A stretch of DNA of 64,000 nucleotides from Parasphingorhabdus cellanae (lineage in GTDB: Bacteria; Pseudomonadota; Alphaproteobacteria; Sphingomonadales; Sphingomonadaceae). How positions within the stretch are numbered: position 1 is the stretch's first letter; every line of letters begins with the position of its first letter. A program made the translations under genes and the position numbers. Below are positions 28,723 to 38,272 of this stretch, piece after piece. The notes under the pieces were generated by a model that worked only from the letters and a program-made list of their open reading frames with translations, was not told where the DNA came from and did not search any database. The stretch is from positions 1,974,001 through 2,038,000 of the forward strand of contig NZ_CP071794.1 in NCBI RefSeq assembly GCF_017498565.1. Reading direction: 5' to 3'.

Positions 28723-29670
28723 TCAAATGGCGGTGGTTTCGATATGCGCGACCGGACGGCGGCCGCGGCGTGACGCCAATATGCAACCCGCGACGATCAG
28801 CACGGTACCGAATATCGTCGGCAGCGTGACGGGTTCTGAAAAGAATATCCAACCGAAAATCGCGGCCCAGACAAAGGCGCTATATTCCAAATTGATCAGC
28901 ACCTGCGCCTGTGCCCGGGCATAGCCCCACGCGATGAACAGCGCTGAGATTATAGACAATAAAGCCGCTGCCAGAAATTCCGGTGCATATTGCGTATCCG
29001 GAACAACGGCCAAAAACGGCGCGACCAATGCATAGCTGACCCCGACAATCAGGTTCTGGAAAAAGCTGATCTCAATGGGGTCCGCGACCAAAGCCTGACT
29101 GCGCTGGATCACCAGATTGGCGGCGTAGAGCAGAGCGGATAACAGAACCGCTCCGAAACCCAGCAATTCGTCATTGGTATATTCTCCGCTCATCTTGCCC
29201 CAACCAATTACTACGACCCCGGCTATGCCAAGAACCGACGCAAAAATCGCGTTGCGGTGGATGGTCTCTCCCAGAAATACTGCTGCCAGATAGAGAGCGA
29301 TAATCGGTGCAATGAATGACAGCGCAACGGCTTCGGCAATCGGCACGCGGACCAGTGCCCAGAAAAACAGGAAGGCCATGAAAACTGTTATGATTCCGCG
29401 CTGCAAATGGATTTTCAGCGTCGAACCAGCGGGCATTTTGGGACGGCGCGCGAAATATAATAAGCTTACCAGACATAGCGCCAGCAGCACCCGCCAGAAT
29501 ATCGCATTATATGCACCCAGCGATATGCTGAGGCTTTTCATCGTCACGTCCATCAGGCAGAAAAAGGCCAGGCCGGTCATCACCGACCCGATTGGGAATA
29601 TAGCTGAGCCCGCAGTATCACCGTCTGGATTGGCACTATTTGGGTTAGAACCCGGTGAGGTCATAGCCAA
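28723..29670 (-). CDS. DMT (EamA) family membrane transporter
   Basis: 315 residues with ten predicted membrane helices in two five-helix EamA repeats (first about 25-155, second about 165-300). The family exports amino acids, nucleobases or other small metabolites, or is involved in S-adenosylmethionine uptake. The substrate is not evident. It sits between a palindromic repeat and the YcaQ-like gene. Confidence 0.9.
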   Translation of the reverse strand: MAMTSPGSNPNSANPDGDTAGSAIFPIGSVMTGLAFFCLMDVTMKSLSISLGAYNAIFWRVLLALCLVSLLYFARRPKMPAGSTLKIHLQRGIITVFMAFLFFWALVRVPIAEAVALSFIAPIIALYLAAVFLGETIHRNAIFASVLGIAGVVVIGWGKMSGEYTNDELLGFGAVLLSALLYAANLVIQRSQALVADPIEISFFQNLIVGVSYALVAPFLAVVPDTQYAPEFLAAALLSIISALFIAWGYARAQAQVLINLEYSAFVWAAIFGWIFFSEPVTLPTIFGTVLIVAGCILASRRGRRPVAHIETTAI

Positions 29671-29748
29671 TTCCCGTTAGTCCTGAGCCTGTCGAAGGAC
29701 GTCTATCGATCTTGCAACACCCTTCGACAAGCTCAGGGTTAACGGGAT
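29670..29748. repeat. Palindromic repeat (REP class A), intergenic
   Basis: Long imperfect inverted repeat with outer arms TTCCCGTTA and TAACGGGA and inner arms CCTGAGCCTGTCGAAGG and CCTTCGACAAGCTCAGG. It lies between the acyl-CoA dehydrogenase and DMT genes. Same family as 40221-40282 and 41177-41260. Confidence 0.9.
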
Positions 29749-29773
29749 GGGGTTAAACTGATTGCAGAGATAG

Positions 29774-30916
29774 TTAAAGCCCCATCTGCTTCACCGCCAA
29801 GTCGCGCATGATTTCTTCTGACCCGCCGCCAATCGCCATAACTTTGACCTCGCGGTAAAAACGCTCGACAACATTCCCTCGAAGATAGCCGGCTCCGCCC
29901 CAGATTTGCATGGCTTCACTTGCACAATATTCAAGACTTTTGGTGCTGAAAAACTTCGCTTTGCAGATTTGATCCACCGGCATTTTATCATTTTCGGCCA
30001 GAAAGCATATCTGGTTCACCCACGCTTCGGTCGCATCGACGCGGGCCGACATTTCCGCGATCTTGTGACGGATCACCTGATGCTGGCTGAGCGGTTTGCC
30101 AAAGGTCTCACGCTGCTGTGCATAGGCGATGGATTCCTCCAGTAAGACCCGCATCATGCCAAGGCACTGCGCGACCATACCCAACCGTTCATAGTTAAAA
30201 TTATGCATGATCTGAATGAAGCCGCGCCCTTCATCACCCAACATATTGCCTGCCGGAACGCGGACATCATCGAAATAGAGCGTCGCCTGATCCGACGCCC
30301 ACCAGCCCATTTTCTTGTCGAGCGCGGTACGGGAAAAACCCTCCATATCTTTCTCGACCAGAAAGAGGGAAATGCCGTTGAGCCCCTCACCGCCTGTCCG
30401 CGCGCCGACCACGAAATAATCGGATGTCATCCCACCGGTTATGAACGTCTTTGACCCGTTAATGATCCAGTGATTGCCGTCCTGCCGCGCGGTCGTTTTC
30501 ATATTGGCGACATCAGAACCGCCGCCCGGTTCTGTCACGCCAAGACTGGAGCCGACGCGCCCTTGGACGATATCTTTTAATATGCGGTCCTTAATCTCCT
30601 GAGAGGCCAGTTTCTCAATCGGGCCGATGGAGATACTGCGCCCGCCCAGCGCCGCCAACGTGCCGCCATTGTGGGCCCGGGCCGCCTCTTCGCCCCAGAT
30701 GCAGCGCATATACATATCGTCAAAGCCAAGCCCGCCATATTGCTCGGCCACGCCGAAACCCCAGGTGCCCAGTGCGCCCACCTTTTGATGGACCTCCCAC
30801 GGGATTTCTCCCGCTTCGTCCCACGCATTGGCATGAGGCTGCAACTCGGTTTCGATAAAACGCCGGGTCATTTCCCGAAATTGCTGGCGTTCTTCGGTAT
30901 CGGCGGCGTGGCGCAT
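29774..30916 (-). CDS. Acyl-CoA dehydrogenase
   Basis: 380 residues, full length. FAD-binding segments SSLGVTEPGGGSD and NHWIINGSKTFITGG are clear. The usual C-terminal catalytic glutamate (YEGT) is replaced by GGGS, while E243 in NYERLGMVA matches the catalytic Glu of isovaleryl-/long-chain-type dehydrogenases. It should therefore be active on branched or long acyl-CoAs, passing electrons to ETF. It is the last gene of the Fe-ADH/thioesterase operon, 24 bp behind the thioesterase, with a palindromic candidate operator in that gap. Confidence 0.95.
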   Translation of the reverse strand: MRHAADTEERQQFREMTRRFIETELQPHANAWDEAGEIPWEVHQKVGALGTWGFGVAEQYGGLGFDDMYMRCIWGEEAARAHNGGTLAALGGRSISIGPIEKLASQEIKDRILKDIVQGRVGSSLGVTEPGGGSDVANMKTTARQDGNHWIINGSKTFITGGMTSDYFVVGARTGGEGLNGISLFLVEKDMEGFSRTALDKKMGWWASDQATLYFDDVRVPAGNMLGDEGRGFIQIMHNFNYERLGMVAQCLGMMRVLLEESIAYAQQRETFGKPLSQHQVIRHKIAEMSARVDATEAWVNQICFLAENDKMPVDQICKAKFFSTKSLEYCASEAMQIWGGAGYLRGNVVERFYREVKVMAIGGGSEEIMRDLAVKQMGL

Positions 30917-30927
30917 GATCCTGGTCC

Positions 30928-30945
30928 TTTAACTGCTCAGTTAAA
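30928..30945. promoter_or_regulatory. Candidate operator, perfect palindrome TTTAACTGCTCAGTTAAA
   Basis: The 18-bp core is symmetric apart from the two central bases, and one more matching base extends each side (CTTTAACTG..CAGTTAAAG). It overlaps the thioesterase stop codon and the ribosome-site region of the acyl-CoA dehydrogenase (AAAGGA). Related sites occur at 15271, 35264 and 38099. Confidence 0.7.
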
Positions 30946-31384
30946 GGGTTATCAATTCCAGCGCAGAACGCAAGGGTGCGGACAGCGGCGTTGGCCGCCT
31001 GTTCTCCCGGTCCACATAGACATGGGTGAAGCTGCCTGCCGCCGATGCGGTCTTCTCATCGCCGCGAAACAAGCCGACCCCATAGGTCACGCTGGTCCGG
31101 CCAAGCTTCTCGACGCGGATGCGTGCCTCGACCAGATCGGGAAAGGCGATAGGTGCAAAATATTCGCACGAGGTCTGCACGACCAACCCGATGACATCGC
31201 TCTTTTCAATGTCGAGCGCGCTTTGCTCGATAAGATAGCGATTCACCGCGCTATCAAACCAGAAATAATAGACCGCATTGTTGACATGACCATAGGGATC
31301 ATTGTCATTCCAGCGGGTGGTGATGGATGAGCCATCGCGATAATCATCCCACACGGGCGGTGGGGTGCGCTCTTTACCAGGCAT
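30941..31384 (-). CDS. Hot-dog fold acyl-CoA thioesterase (4HBT family)
   Basis: 147 residues from ATG 31384. The signature TRWNDNDPYGHVNNAVYY is the 4-hydroxybenzoyl-CoA thioesterase/YbgC-type active-site loop with the catalytic aspartate of NDND/DPYGHVNN. It hydrolyses acyl-CoA thioesters in the cytosol. The start overlaps the alcohol dehydrogenase 3' end by 11 bp. Together with Fe-ADH and acyl-CoA dehydrogenase it suggests oxidation of an alcohol or aldehyde chain to an acyl group. Confidence 0.92.
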   Translation of the reverse strand: MPGKERTPPPVWDDYRDGSSITTRWNDNDPYGHVNNAVYYFWFDSAVNRYLIEQSALDIEKSDVIGLVVQTSCEYFAPIAFPDLVEARIRVEKLGRTSVTYGVGLFRGDEKTASAAGSFTHVYVDRENRRPTPLSAPLRSALELITL

Positions 31385-32534
31385 CGGCGTAGATCCGCTT
31401 GGCATCGGCGAGATCCAATTCTTTGGGATTGTTGACGAGTAGCCTTGTCTGCAACATGGCGGCCTCTGCCAGCTCGTCCACCGCGTCTTGAGTGATGCCG
31501 ACTTCACGCAAGCGACGGGGCGCGTTCACCTTTACGGCCAAGCCTTCGAGATAATCGATCAATTCCTGCGCCCGGGCTTCCGCACTGTTCGGACCCGCTT
31601 TCGGCACGTCCAGCGCATCGGCCAATTCCGCGTAGAGCGGGGCCGCAGCCTCCAGATTGAACTGCATGATATGCGGCATGACGAGCGCGTTGGAGAGCCC
31701 GTGCGGGATATGATAAATCCCGCCGAGCGGATAAGCGAGCGCATGGATCGCGCCGACCGGCGAGTTTGCAAAAGCCTGTCCCGCCAGCATGGACCCGCGC
31801 AGCATCGCTTCACGGGCAACCATATTAGACCCGTCCGAACAGGCGGATTCTATGTGGGCGGTAAGAAGCTTAAGCGCCTCAATCGCCAGCATATCGGAGA
31901 CCGGGTTTTTTGCGTGCCGGCCCGTAAAGGCTTCAATCGCATGGACCATGGCATCAATGCCGGTCGCTGCGGTGACGTCAGCAGGAAGGTCAAGTGTCAG
32001 CGAAGGGTCCAGGATTGCAGCATCGGCAAACAGATGCGGTGAGACGATACCCGCCTTGGTCGTTTCGCCAGTGGTCAGGATAGAGATAGCAGTCACTTCA
32101 GAACCGGTGCCCGATGTTGTTGGGATCAATATGGTGGGGAGCCCCTTGCGCGCCAATTGGGCAACACCATAGATTTCGGAAAGACTTTGCGCGCCCTCAA
32201 CGGCCAGCGCAGCAACCACCTTAGCCGTATCCAGCGAACTGCCGCCGCCCAGACCGATGACAATGTCGGCCTCTGCGGTCTTCGCCATATCAATGGCTTG
32301 CTCGACTATGGCTTCCGGCGGATCAGCAATCACAGCGTCAAATATTTGCGCGGTCAATCCAGCGTCACTCAGTGCCTTTTCCACCGGCGTGATCAGGCCG
32401 GCACCAATAATGCCTTTGTCAGTCACGATCAGCGGGCGGTTAGCCCCAAGTGCCGCAATCTGATTGGCCAAAAGCGAAAGACAGCCCTCGCCAAAATGCA
32501 GGACCGGCACGGTTTGAAAACTATAGCTGCTCAT
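31374..32534 (-). CDS. Iron-containing (group III) alcohol dehydrogenase
   Basis: 386 residues from ATG 32534 (MSSYSFQTVPVLHFGEG); upstream starts at 32561 and 32570 are possible. NAD-binding GLGGGSSLDTAK, the phosphate-binding IPTTSGTGSEVT, and metal ligands D..H in GIDAMVHAIEAF and H..H in IHALAYPLGGIYHIPHG are all present. Related to butanol dehydrogenase and maleylacetate reductase; the preserved histidines favour alcohol oxidoreduction with NAD(P). First gene of the operon with thioesterase and acyl-CoA dehydrogenase. Confidence 0.93.
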   Translation of the reverse strand: MSSYSFQTVPVLHFGEGCLSLLANQIAALGANRPLIVTDKGIIGAGLITPVEKALSDAGLTAQIFDAVIADPPEAIVEQAIDMAKTAEADIVIGLGGGSSLDTAKVVAALAVEGAQSLSEIYGVAQLARKGLPTILIPTTSGTGSEVTAISILTTGETTKAGIVSPHLFADAAILDPSLTLDLPADVTAATGIDAMVHAIEAFTGRHAKNPVSDMLAIEALKLLTAHIESACSDGSNMVAREAMLRGSMLAGQAFANSPVGAIHALAYPLGGIYHIPHGLSNALVMPHIMQFNLEAAAPLYAELADALDVPKAGPNSAEARAQELIDYLEGLAVKVNAPRRLREVGITQDAVDELAEAAMLQTRLLVNNPKELDLADAKRIYADAW

Positions 32535-32593
32535 CGGGATGACTTTTGCACCGATGATCATCTCACGCAACCGGCATTGACCATAGCAACAAT

Positions 32594-32620
32594 AAAAAGG
32601 GGCCGGAAAAACCGGCCCCT
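32594..32620 (-). terminator. Rho-independent terminator of first tandem TonB receptor
   Basis: On the minus strand AGGGGCCGG, loop TTTTT, CCGGCCCCT, then T-run. Almost identical to the terminator at 35447-35473 behind the paralogous receptor. Confidence 0.92.
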
Positions 32621-32658
32621 CCTTGTGGTGACGAAATGCCCCCGAATTGTTTAAAACC

Positions 32659-35163
32659 TTAGAATGCGCCGCGAAGGGTCACACCAAATGTCCGTGGCTC
32701 TTGCGGGAATGCAGAGCGTGAACCGCCGCGCAGCACGGTGTTGAACGTAACACCGCGTGTGGTTTCGTTGGTCAGGTTCTGTACCCAGGCTTCGATGCCC
32801 CAGCTATCATCCTGGCTACCGATACCGGCGCGCAAGTTGATTTTGACGTTACCGTCCTGAACATCAAATGGAACCGGAGTCCGCGTTGTCAGATCGGATG
32901 GATCAAACGCTTGCGTCGATGTCCGGCGATCGCTTTCAAAACGGACCTGGCCGTTCAGGAAGAAATCGAGACTGTCGCCAAGATCACGCTCATAGGTTGC
33001 GCCGGTGATGGCAACAATCTGAGGCGCGTTGGTCAATGAGTTTCCGCATAGCGAAAGCACATTGTTTGACGTTTGCGTTCCCGCACAGTCATTAGGATAG
33101 TTGGCGTCGGTATAAGTGACACCAGCGTTGACGGTGAAATTATCGTCAGGCCGGATAACCGCTTCGATTTCAACGCCTTGCGTTTCCGCTTTTGGCACGT
33201 TGAACGTCTGGAACTGAGCACCGGTGAATTCCAGAACCTGGAAGTTCGAGAATTCCTGATAGAAAGCCGCGACGTTTAACGTCACAGCATTATCAAGGAA
33301 TTTGCCTTTCAGCCCGATTTCATAGGCATCGACTTCTTCGGAAAGGAAGCTCGGATCGGCTCCGTTAACCGCTGCCGTTGAGTCCAGGTTGAAACCACCC
33401 GATTTATAACCATGGGTGAAGCTGGCATAAATGTTGATCGGATCAGCAAATTGGTAAGAAGCCTTGACCGTGTAGATCAACTCGCTGTCGTTAAACTCAT
33501 CCGAATAGGTCCGTGGCAAGGGAAGCCCGTTGCCGGGTGCCGTTGCAGATCCTGGCAAATCGGCAGGAGCAACAAAGGCAAAACAACCCAGGCCGAACAA
33601 ACCGTTACGCAATCCGTCCGTTGCTGGAGAGGATGGCGGAATTGGTGCCGCACCTGGAGGTGTTACGCCGCCAAGGTTGCTGACGATTGCCGGGCAAACG
33701 CCATTATTGGAAGCAGGCTGGCTGAAACTGCCGGTCTTGCTTTCATCCGAATAACGCAGGCCGACGGTGAGATCCAAACTGTCGGTAATTTCAAGCGTGT
33801 TATGCGTAAAGAAAGAGAAGCTCTCACTATCCTGCGCATAAGCATTGGTCGCTGTCACCGTCGCTGGGCTAACCCCAGAGAATAGCGTCAACGGTGCTGG
33901 TCCTGCCGCACCGCCGAAGATCGCGCCAACAAGCGCGTCATATTCTGCGCCCAGCGAGAAATCGGTCTGCTGGCGAATTTCTTCGTCAGAATAATAAGCA
34001 CCAACCAACCAGCTTAACCGGCCATCAAACAATTCACCCTGAAAGCGCAGCTCGTGGGTCATTGTGGTGATTTCGGTGTTCAGCCGGTCAATGTCGAATA
34101 CACTCAAACCGGAAAAGTCGGAGTCATAGGATTCAACCGATTCAAAATCACGATAGGAACCAATATAGATCACATCTGCATTGTCGCCGAGTGGGAATTC
34201 GACTTCTGCACTCACGCCCCATTGATCAACGTCCGCTTGCGGCAGAAAGCTCATCGTTGCAACCCGGTCATCCAACGCCTGTTCAGCAGCTGTCTGATCA
34301 AATGGTGTCGTCGCAACATTAGGAGCAGCCATGCCGCCAATGGCCAGCGGCGATGCCAAAAGCTCTACCGCACCACAGCAGCTGGATGTACTCTTGGAAT
34401 AGTCACCGATCAAACGAACGGTCAGACCGCTATCGCCTTCATAGCCGATTTGGCCGCGGATCAGATATTGATCGATATCATTGGTATCGCCAATGTCATT
34501 GCCCGCGCCATCGACCACATCGATATAGCCATCGCGCTGACGATAAGCGCCAGTCAAACGAACGGCCAATGTGTCTTCAACAACCGGTACGTTAACAGCG
34601 CCTTGCACACTGACCAGATCATAATTGCCGTAGCTAGCGTTCACAAAACCGCCAAATTCCGAAACATCGGGGCGTTTGTTGGTGATATTCAGTGCACCAG
34701 CCGAAGTATTACGTCCGAACAACGTGCCTTGCGGTCCGCGCAGAACTTCCACCCGTTCCACGTCGACAAATTCGGAAAGTGCGACACCGGGGCGCGACTG
34801 ATATACACCATCGACAAAAATACCGACGGCGGATTCAAAGCCAATATTGTTGGAGGTGGTACCAACGCCTCTGATGCGCAAAACCACCGAACCAGATGCG
34901 ATCTGCGCATTGGAGGTTGAGAAGCTTGGAGATACGCTGCCGATATTTTGAACGTTGACAACGCCCTGCTGTTCCAGCTGGACGGGGCTAACCGCGGTCA
35001 CAGCAATAGGAATGTCCTGCACATCTTCTGCACGGCGGGTCGCGGTCACGATGATGACATTATCATCAACTGTTTCTTCAGCGCCTTGATCTTGTGCGTA
35101 AGCTGGCGCTGTCATAGCGCTTGTGCACAATGCTGCCATGAGGACGCGATTCAAACTTTTCAT
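32659..35163 (-). CDS. TonB-dependent receptor (tandem copy 1)
   Basis: 834 residues. The signal peptide ends at APAYAQD; a TonB-box-like NVIIVTATRR follows, then the plug (VRIRGVGT-type region, VEVLRGPQGTLFGRNTSAGAL) and the barrel ending in GVTLRGAF. The VLRGPQGTLFGRN motif marks the large sphingomonad receptor family often tied to aromatic, terpenoid or carbohydrate uptake. Copy 2 at 35512-38001 is similar along its whole length. A GGGAGAGAAT ribosome site and an operator-like palindrome about 100 bp upstream are shared with copy 2. Confidence 0.96.
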   Translation of the reverse strand: MKSLNRVLMAALCTSAMTAPAYAQDQGAEETVDDNVIIVTATRRAEDVQDIPIAVTAVSPVQLEQQGVVNVQNIGSVSPSFSTSNAQIASGSVVLRIRGVGTTSNNIGFESAVGIFVDGVYQSRPGVALSEFVDVERVEVLRGPQGTLFGRNTSAGALNITNKRPDVSEFGGFVNASYGNYDLVSVQGAVNVPVVEDTLAVRLTGAYRQRDGYIDVVDGAGNDIGDTNDIDQYLIRGQIGYEGDSGLTVRLIGDYSKSTSSCCGAVELLASPLAIGGMAAPNVATTPFDQTAAEQALDDRVATMSFLPQADVDQWGVSAEVEFPLGDNADVIYIGSYRDFESVESYDSDFSGLSVFDIDRLNTEITTMTHELRFQGELFDGRLSWLVGAYYSDEEIRQQTDFSLGAEYDALVGAIFGGAAGPAPLTLFSGVSPATVTATNAYAQDSESFSFFTHNTLEITDSLDLTVGLRYSDESKTGSFSQPASNNGVCPAIVSNLGGVTPPGAAPIPPSSPATDGLRNGLFGLGCFAFVAPADLPGSATAPGNGLPLPRTYSDEFNDSELIYTVKASYQFADPINIYASFTHGYKSGGFNLDSTAAVNGADPSFLSEEVDAYEIGLKGKFLDNAVTLNVAAFYQEFSNFQVLEFTGAQFQTFNVPKAETQGVEIEAVIRPDDNFTVNAGVTYTDANYPNDCAGTQTSNNVLSLCGNSLTNAPQIVAITGATYERDLGDSLDFFLNGQVRFESDRRTSTQAFDPSDLTTRTPVPFDVQDGNVKINLRAGIGSQDDSWGIEAWVQNLTNETTRGVTFNTVLRGGSRSAFPQEPRTFGVTLRGAF

Positions 35164-35263
35164 AACTATTCTCTCCCGTTAAACTCACCGCCGCTTGCCA
35201 TTTGTCCCTGTATTTTGGGGAAGGAGCATGATCTCATTGCATTGGTTTCACGAGCATAGGTCG

Positions 35264-35281
35264 TTTAGTCGGGCTATTAAA
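35264..35281. promoter_or_regulatory. Candidate operator before TonB receptor copy 1
   Basis: TTTAGTCGGGCTATTAAA, 101 bp upstream of the ATG. It aligns without gaps with TTTAACTGGGCCATTAAA before copy 2, at nearly the same distance, and both are followed by TCAA. The other gene-free bases 35164-35446 hold no feature I recognise. Confidence 0.55.
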
Positions 35282-35446
35282 TCAAGACGATATGCACATT
35301 ATTGTGCAGAAAATGGCGGGCCGTGGTAAAAATGATACAATGCGAAATAGCAGGATTTCCGGCGCGACAAGCCCATCAACACACAATCTGTGGTATATAT
35401 GATGCTATTATCATACCATCTGGCGGTTACGAACAGGCTGAGCACG

Positions 35447-35473
35447 CAAAAAAGGGGCCGGAATACCGGCCCC
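35447..35473 (-). terminator. Rho-independent terminator of second tandem TonB receptor
   Basis: Minus strand GGGGCCGG, loop TATT, CCGGCCCC, then seven T. Stem sequence is the same as that of the terminator behind copy 1, supporting tandem duplication of the whole unit. Confidence 0.92.
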
Positions 35474-35511
35474 AATCATGCTGACGAAATGCCCCCTAAA
35501 CGGCTAAACTA

Positions 35512-38001
35512 TTAGAATTTTCCGCGCAACGTGACACCAAATGTGCGTGGTTCCTGAATATAGGCCGAGCGCGATCCCGAGCGCAGGACGGTGTTGAAGG
35601 TCACACCGCGTGTCACTTCATTGGTCAGATTGTTGACCCACGCTTCGATCCCCCACAGATCATCCTGGCTGCCGATACCGGCGCGCAGGTTAATCTTGGT
35701 ATTGCCATCCTGAATATCGAAAGCGAGTGGCGTCTGGTCGTCTAGATTCCCAGGATTAGACGGCTGGGTAGATGTCCGCCGATCGCTTTCCATGCGAATT
35801 TGACCGTTGAGGAAAAAGTCGAGATTGCTTCCAATATCCCGTTCATAAGTGGCTCCTGCGATGGCGACAATGTCCGGAGCATTGGTGAGAGAAGCACCGC
35901 ATAGATTCTGAACCTGAAGATCGGTCAAATCACCGGCACAGTCATTGGGATATCTCGCGTCCGTATAGGTAAGGCCAGCATTCATCGTGAAATTATCATC
36001 AGGACGAATGACCGTTTCAATTTCAACGCCCGTGGTTTTCGCTTTCGGTACATTGAATGTCTGGAACTGAGTGCCGGTAAATTCGAGAATTTGAAAATTC
36101 GTAAATTCTTCATGGAAGCCGGCAACATTCAAAGTCACTCGGTTGTCGAGAAACTTGGCCTTCAAACCGACTTCATAGGCATCGACTTCTTCGGAATCAA
36201 AGCGCGGATCGCCGCCGCCCGCCGCAGCAGTTGAATCGAGGTTGAACCCGCCGGACTTATAACCATGCGTAAAGCTGGCATAGATATTGATCGGCGCTGC
36301 AAATTCATAAGCAATTTTACCGGTATAGATGAGTTCGCTGTCATTAAACTCACCGGCAAAGGGTCGCGGCAAAAATGCAAAGGGAATTTCCGTATCGGTC
36401 GTATCGGACCCTACTGCCGGAGCAAGAAAGGCAAAACACCCCAATGCTACCGCGTCTCGAGGAACGGCAGTAGGATTAGCTTGAAAAGCCGCCCGAATAT
36501 TGGTGCAAAGCGGGTTATTAATGGCTGTTTGCTCAAAACTGCCATCCTTGCTCTCGTCAGAATAGCGCAGGCCCACCGTCAGTTCCAAACCGTCGACAAT
36601 TTCCAATGTATTATGCGTAAACAAGGACCAGCTTTTGCTGCTCTGGGCATAGCTGTTGGTCGCTGTCACGACCGTGGGATCGATCCCGCCGGATAATTGT
36701 TCAAGCGGATTGGCACCCAAGGCGCCCTGAAAAAGCGCGCCGACCAATGCGTCATAATCATCGCCCAAAGAAAAGCTGACATCCTGCTCGATATCTTCAT
36801 CCGAATAATAACCGCCAACCAGCCAGTTCAGCTTGCCGTCAAAGGCCTCGCCCTGCACCCTGAGTTCGTGGGTCATGGTGTTGATGTTGGCCCGCGCCAG
36901 ATCAACATCGAATATATCCAGGGCCGTAAAATCAGAGTCGTAAGATTCCCGGCTGTCAAATTCGCGATAGGAGCCAATATAGATAATGTCGGCATTGTCG
37001 CTAATCGGGAACTCAATCTCTCCGGTCACACCCCATTGTTCCAGATTGCCGCGCGGCGCGAAATTGGCGGAAGCAATCCGGTCATCCGCTGCCTCTTGCC
37101 CGGTATTGGGTTGAAACTGTCCGCCGCGCGGGCCAAGACCCACCGCCTCAAACAAGCCTGATGTTTCCAGAGGCGATGCCAGCAATTCTACCGCAGAACA
37201 GCAATTGGCTGTGCTTTTCTGAAAATCCCCGATTACACGGACCGTCAGGCCGCTATCGCCTTCATAGCCAAGCTGGCCACGAATAAGATACTGGTCTTGT
37301 TCGTTGGACTCCCCGATTTTGCCGGTTTCATCGACCACATCGATAAAGCCGTCGCGCTCCCGATAGGCACCCGTCAAACGCAGCGCCAGTGTGTCCTGCA
37401 CGATCGGAACATTGATGGCGCCTTGCACATTTATCAGATCATGATTGCCATAGGTCGCATTAACAAAACCGCCAAATTCACTGACATCCGGCCGCACGTT
37501 GGTGATCGTCAACGCCCCGGCTGAGGTATTGCGTCCAAATAGCGTGCCCTGGGGTCCGCGCAGAACTTCGACCCGTTCCACGTCAACAAATTCGGAAAGG
37601 GCAATGCCGGGACGGGACTGATAAACACCGTCAACAAATATCCCGACGGCGCTTTCAAAACCGATATTATTGGAGGTTGTGCCAATGCCTCTGATTTGCA
37701 GCACCACCGTGCCTGAGGCGGCTTGCGCATTGGAGGTTGAGAAGCTGGGTGAGACCTGCGTGATATCCTGAACATTGACCACGCCCTGCCGTTCCAGTTG
37801 CACCGGGCTGACCGCCGTCACTGCCACGGGAATATCCTGCACATCCTGGGCGCGACGGGTAGCGGTCACGATGATGATATTATCATCCACCGTTTCTTCC
37901 GCGCTTTGATCTTGTTGATCTTGTGCATAGGCGGGGGTGATTGATGCGATGGGGGCCGTGCTGCAAAGGGCAGCCATGAGGACGCGATTCATACTCTTCA
38001 T
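35512..38001 (-). CDS. TonB-dependent receptor (tandem copy 2)
   Basis: 829 residues from ATG 38001, placed by alignment with copy 1 and by GGAGAGAAT just upstream. Signal peptide ends at PAYAQD, followed by NIIIVTATRRAQDVQDIPVAV, the plug motif VEVLRGPQGTLFGRN, and a barrel ending GVTLRGKF. It is a clear paralogue of copy 1, differing mainly in extracellular loop regions (around residues 290-330 and 510-560), where ligand choice is made. It is divergent from the DUF3604 gene, 271 bp apart. Confidence 0.96.
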   Translation of the reverse strand: MKSMNRVLMAALCSTAPIASITPAYAQDQQDQSAEETVDDNIIIVTATRRAQDVQDIPVAVTAVSPVQLERQGVVNVQDITQVSPSFSTSNAQAASGTVVLQIRGIGTTSNNIGFESAVGIFVDGVYQSRPGIALSEFVDVERVEVLRGPQGTLFGRNTSAGALTITNVRPDVSEFGGFVNATYGNHDLINVQGAINVPIVQDTLALRLTGAYRERDGFIDVVDETGKIGESNEQDQYLIRGQLGYEGDSGLTVRVIGDFQKSTANCCSAVELLASPLETSGLFEAVGLGPRGGQFQPNTGQEAADDRIASANFAPRGNLEQWGVTGEIEFPISDNADIIYIGSYREFDSRESYDSDFTALDIFDVDLARANINTMTHELRVQGEAFDGKLNWLVGGYYSDEDIEQDVSFSLGDDYDALVGALFQGALGANPLEQLSGGIDPTVVTATNSYAQSSKSWSLFTHNTLEIVDGLELTVGLRYSDESKDGSFEQTAINNPLCTNIRAAFQANPTAVPRDAVALGCFAFLAPAVGSDTTDTEIPFAFLPRPFAGEFNDSELIYTGKIAYEFAAPINIYASFTHGYKSGGFNLDSTAAAGGGDPRFDSEEVDAYEVGLKAKFLDNRVTLNVAGFHEEFTNFQILEFTGTQFQTFNVPKAKTTGVEIETVIRPDDNFTMNAGLTYTDARYPNDCAGDLTDLQVQNLCGASLTNAPDIVAIAGATYERDIGSNLDFFLNGQIRMESDRRTSTQPSNPGNLDDQTPLAFDIQDGNTKINLRAGIGSQDDLWGIEAWVNNLTNEVTRGVTFNTVLRSGSRSAYIQEPRTFGVTLRGKF

Positions 38002-38098
38002 AATCATTCTCTCCAGTTGAACGTAACCACAGCATGCCATTTTCGTGGGGATGGGTGGGGAATGGTCTTATTTGCCGCGGCTACGCTTGCATCAGTCA

Positions 38099-38116
38099 TT
38101 TAACTGGGCCATTAAA
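38099..38116. promoter_or_regulatory. Candidate operator between TonB receptor copy 2 and DUF3604 gene
   Basis: TTTAACTGGGCCATTAAA is an imperfect palindrome; the flanking A and T extend the arms (ATTTAA..TTAAAT). It lies 98 bp before the receptor start and 157 bp before the DUF3604 start, so one regulator could act on both. Confidence 0.6.
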
Positions 38117-38272
38117 TCAACCGCTGAAGTGCAATCTCGCGTAGATTAAAGAGCGCTGTGGTATTAGAGAAACAGGGGTTTCTCGTCACTGTAAAGCCAT
38201 ATGGTAGAATGGTGTAAAAAGGGGTATGAGAAGGATGTGTCCGATCAATGAGACGCACCGGAGGGGAAAGAT

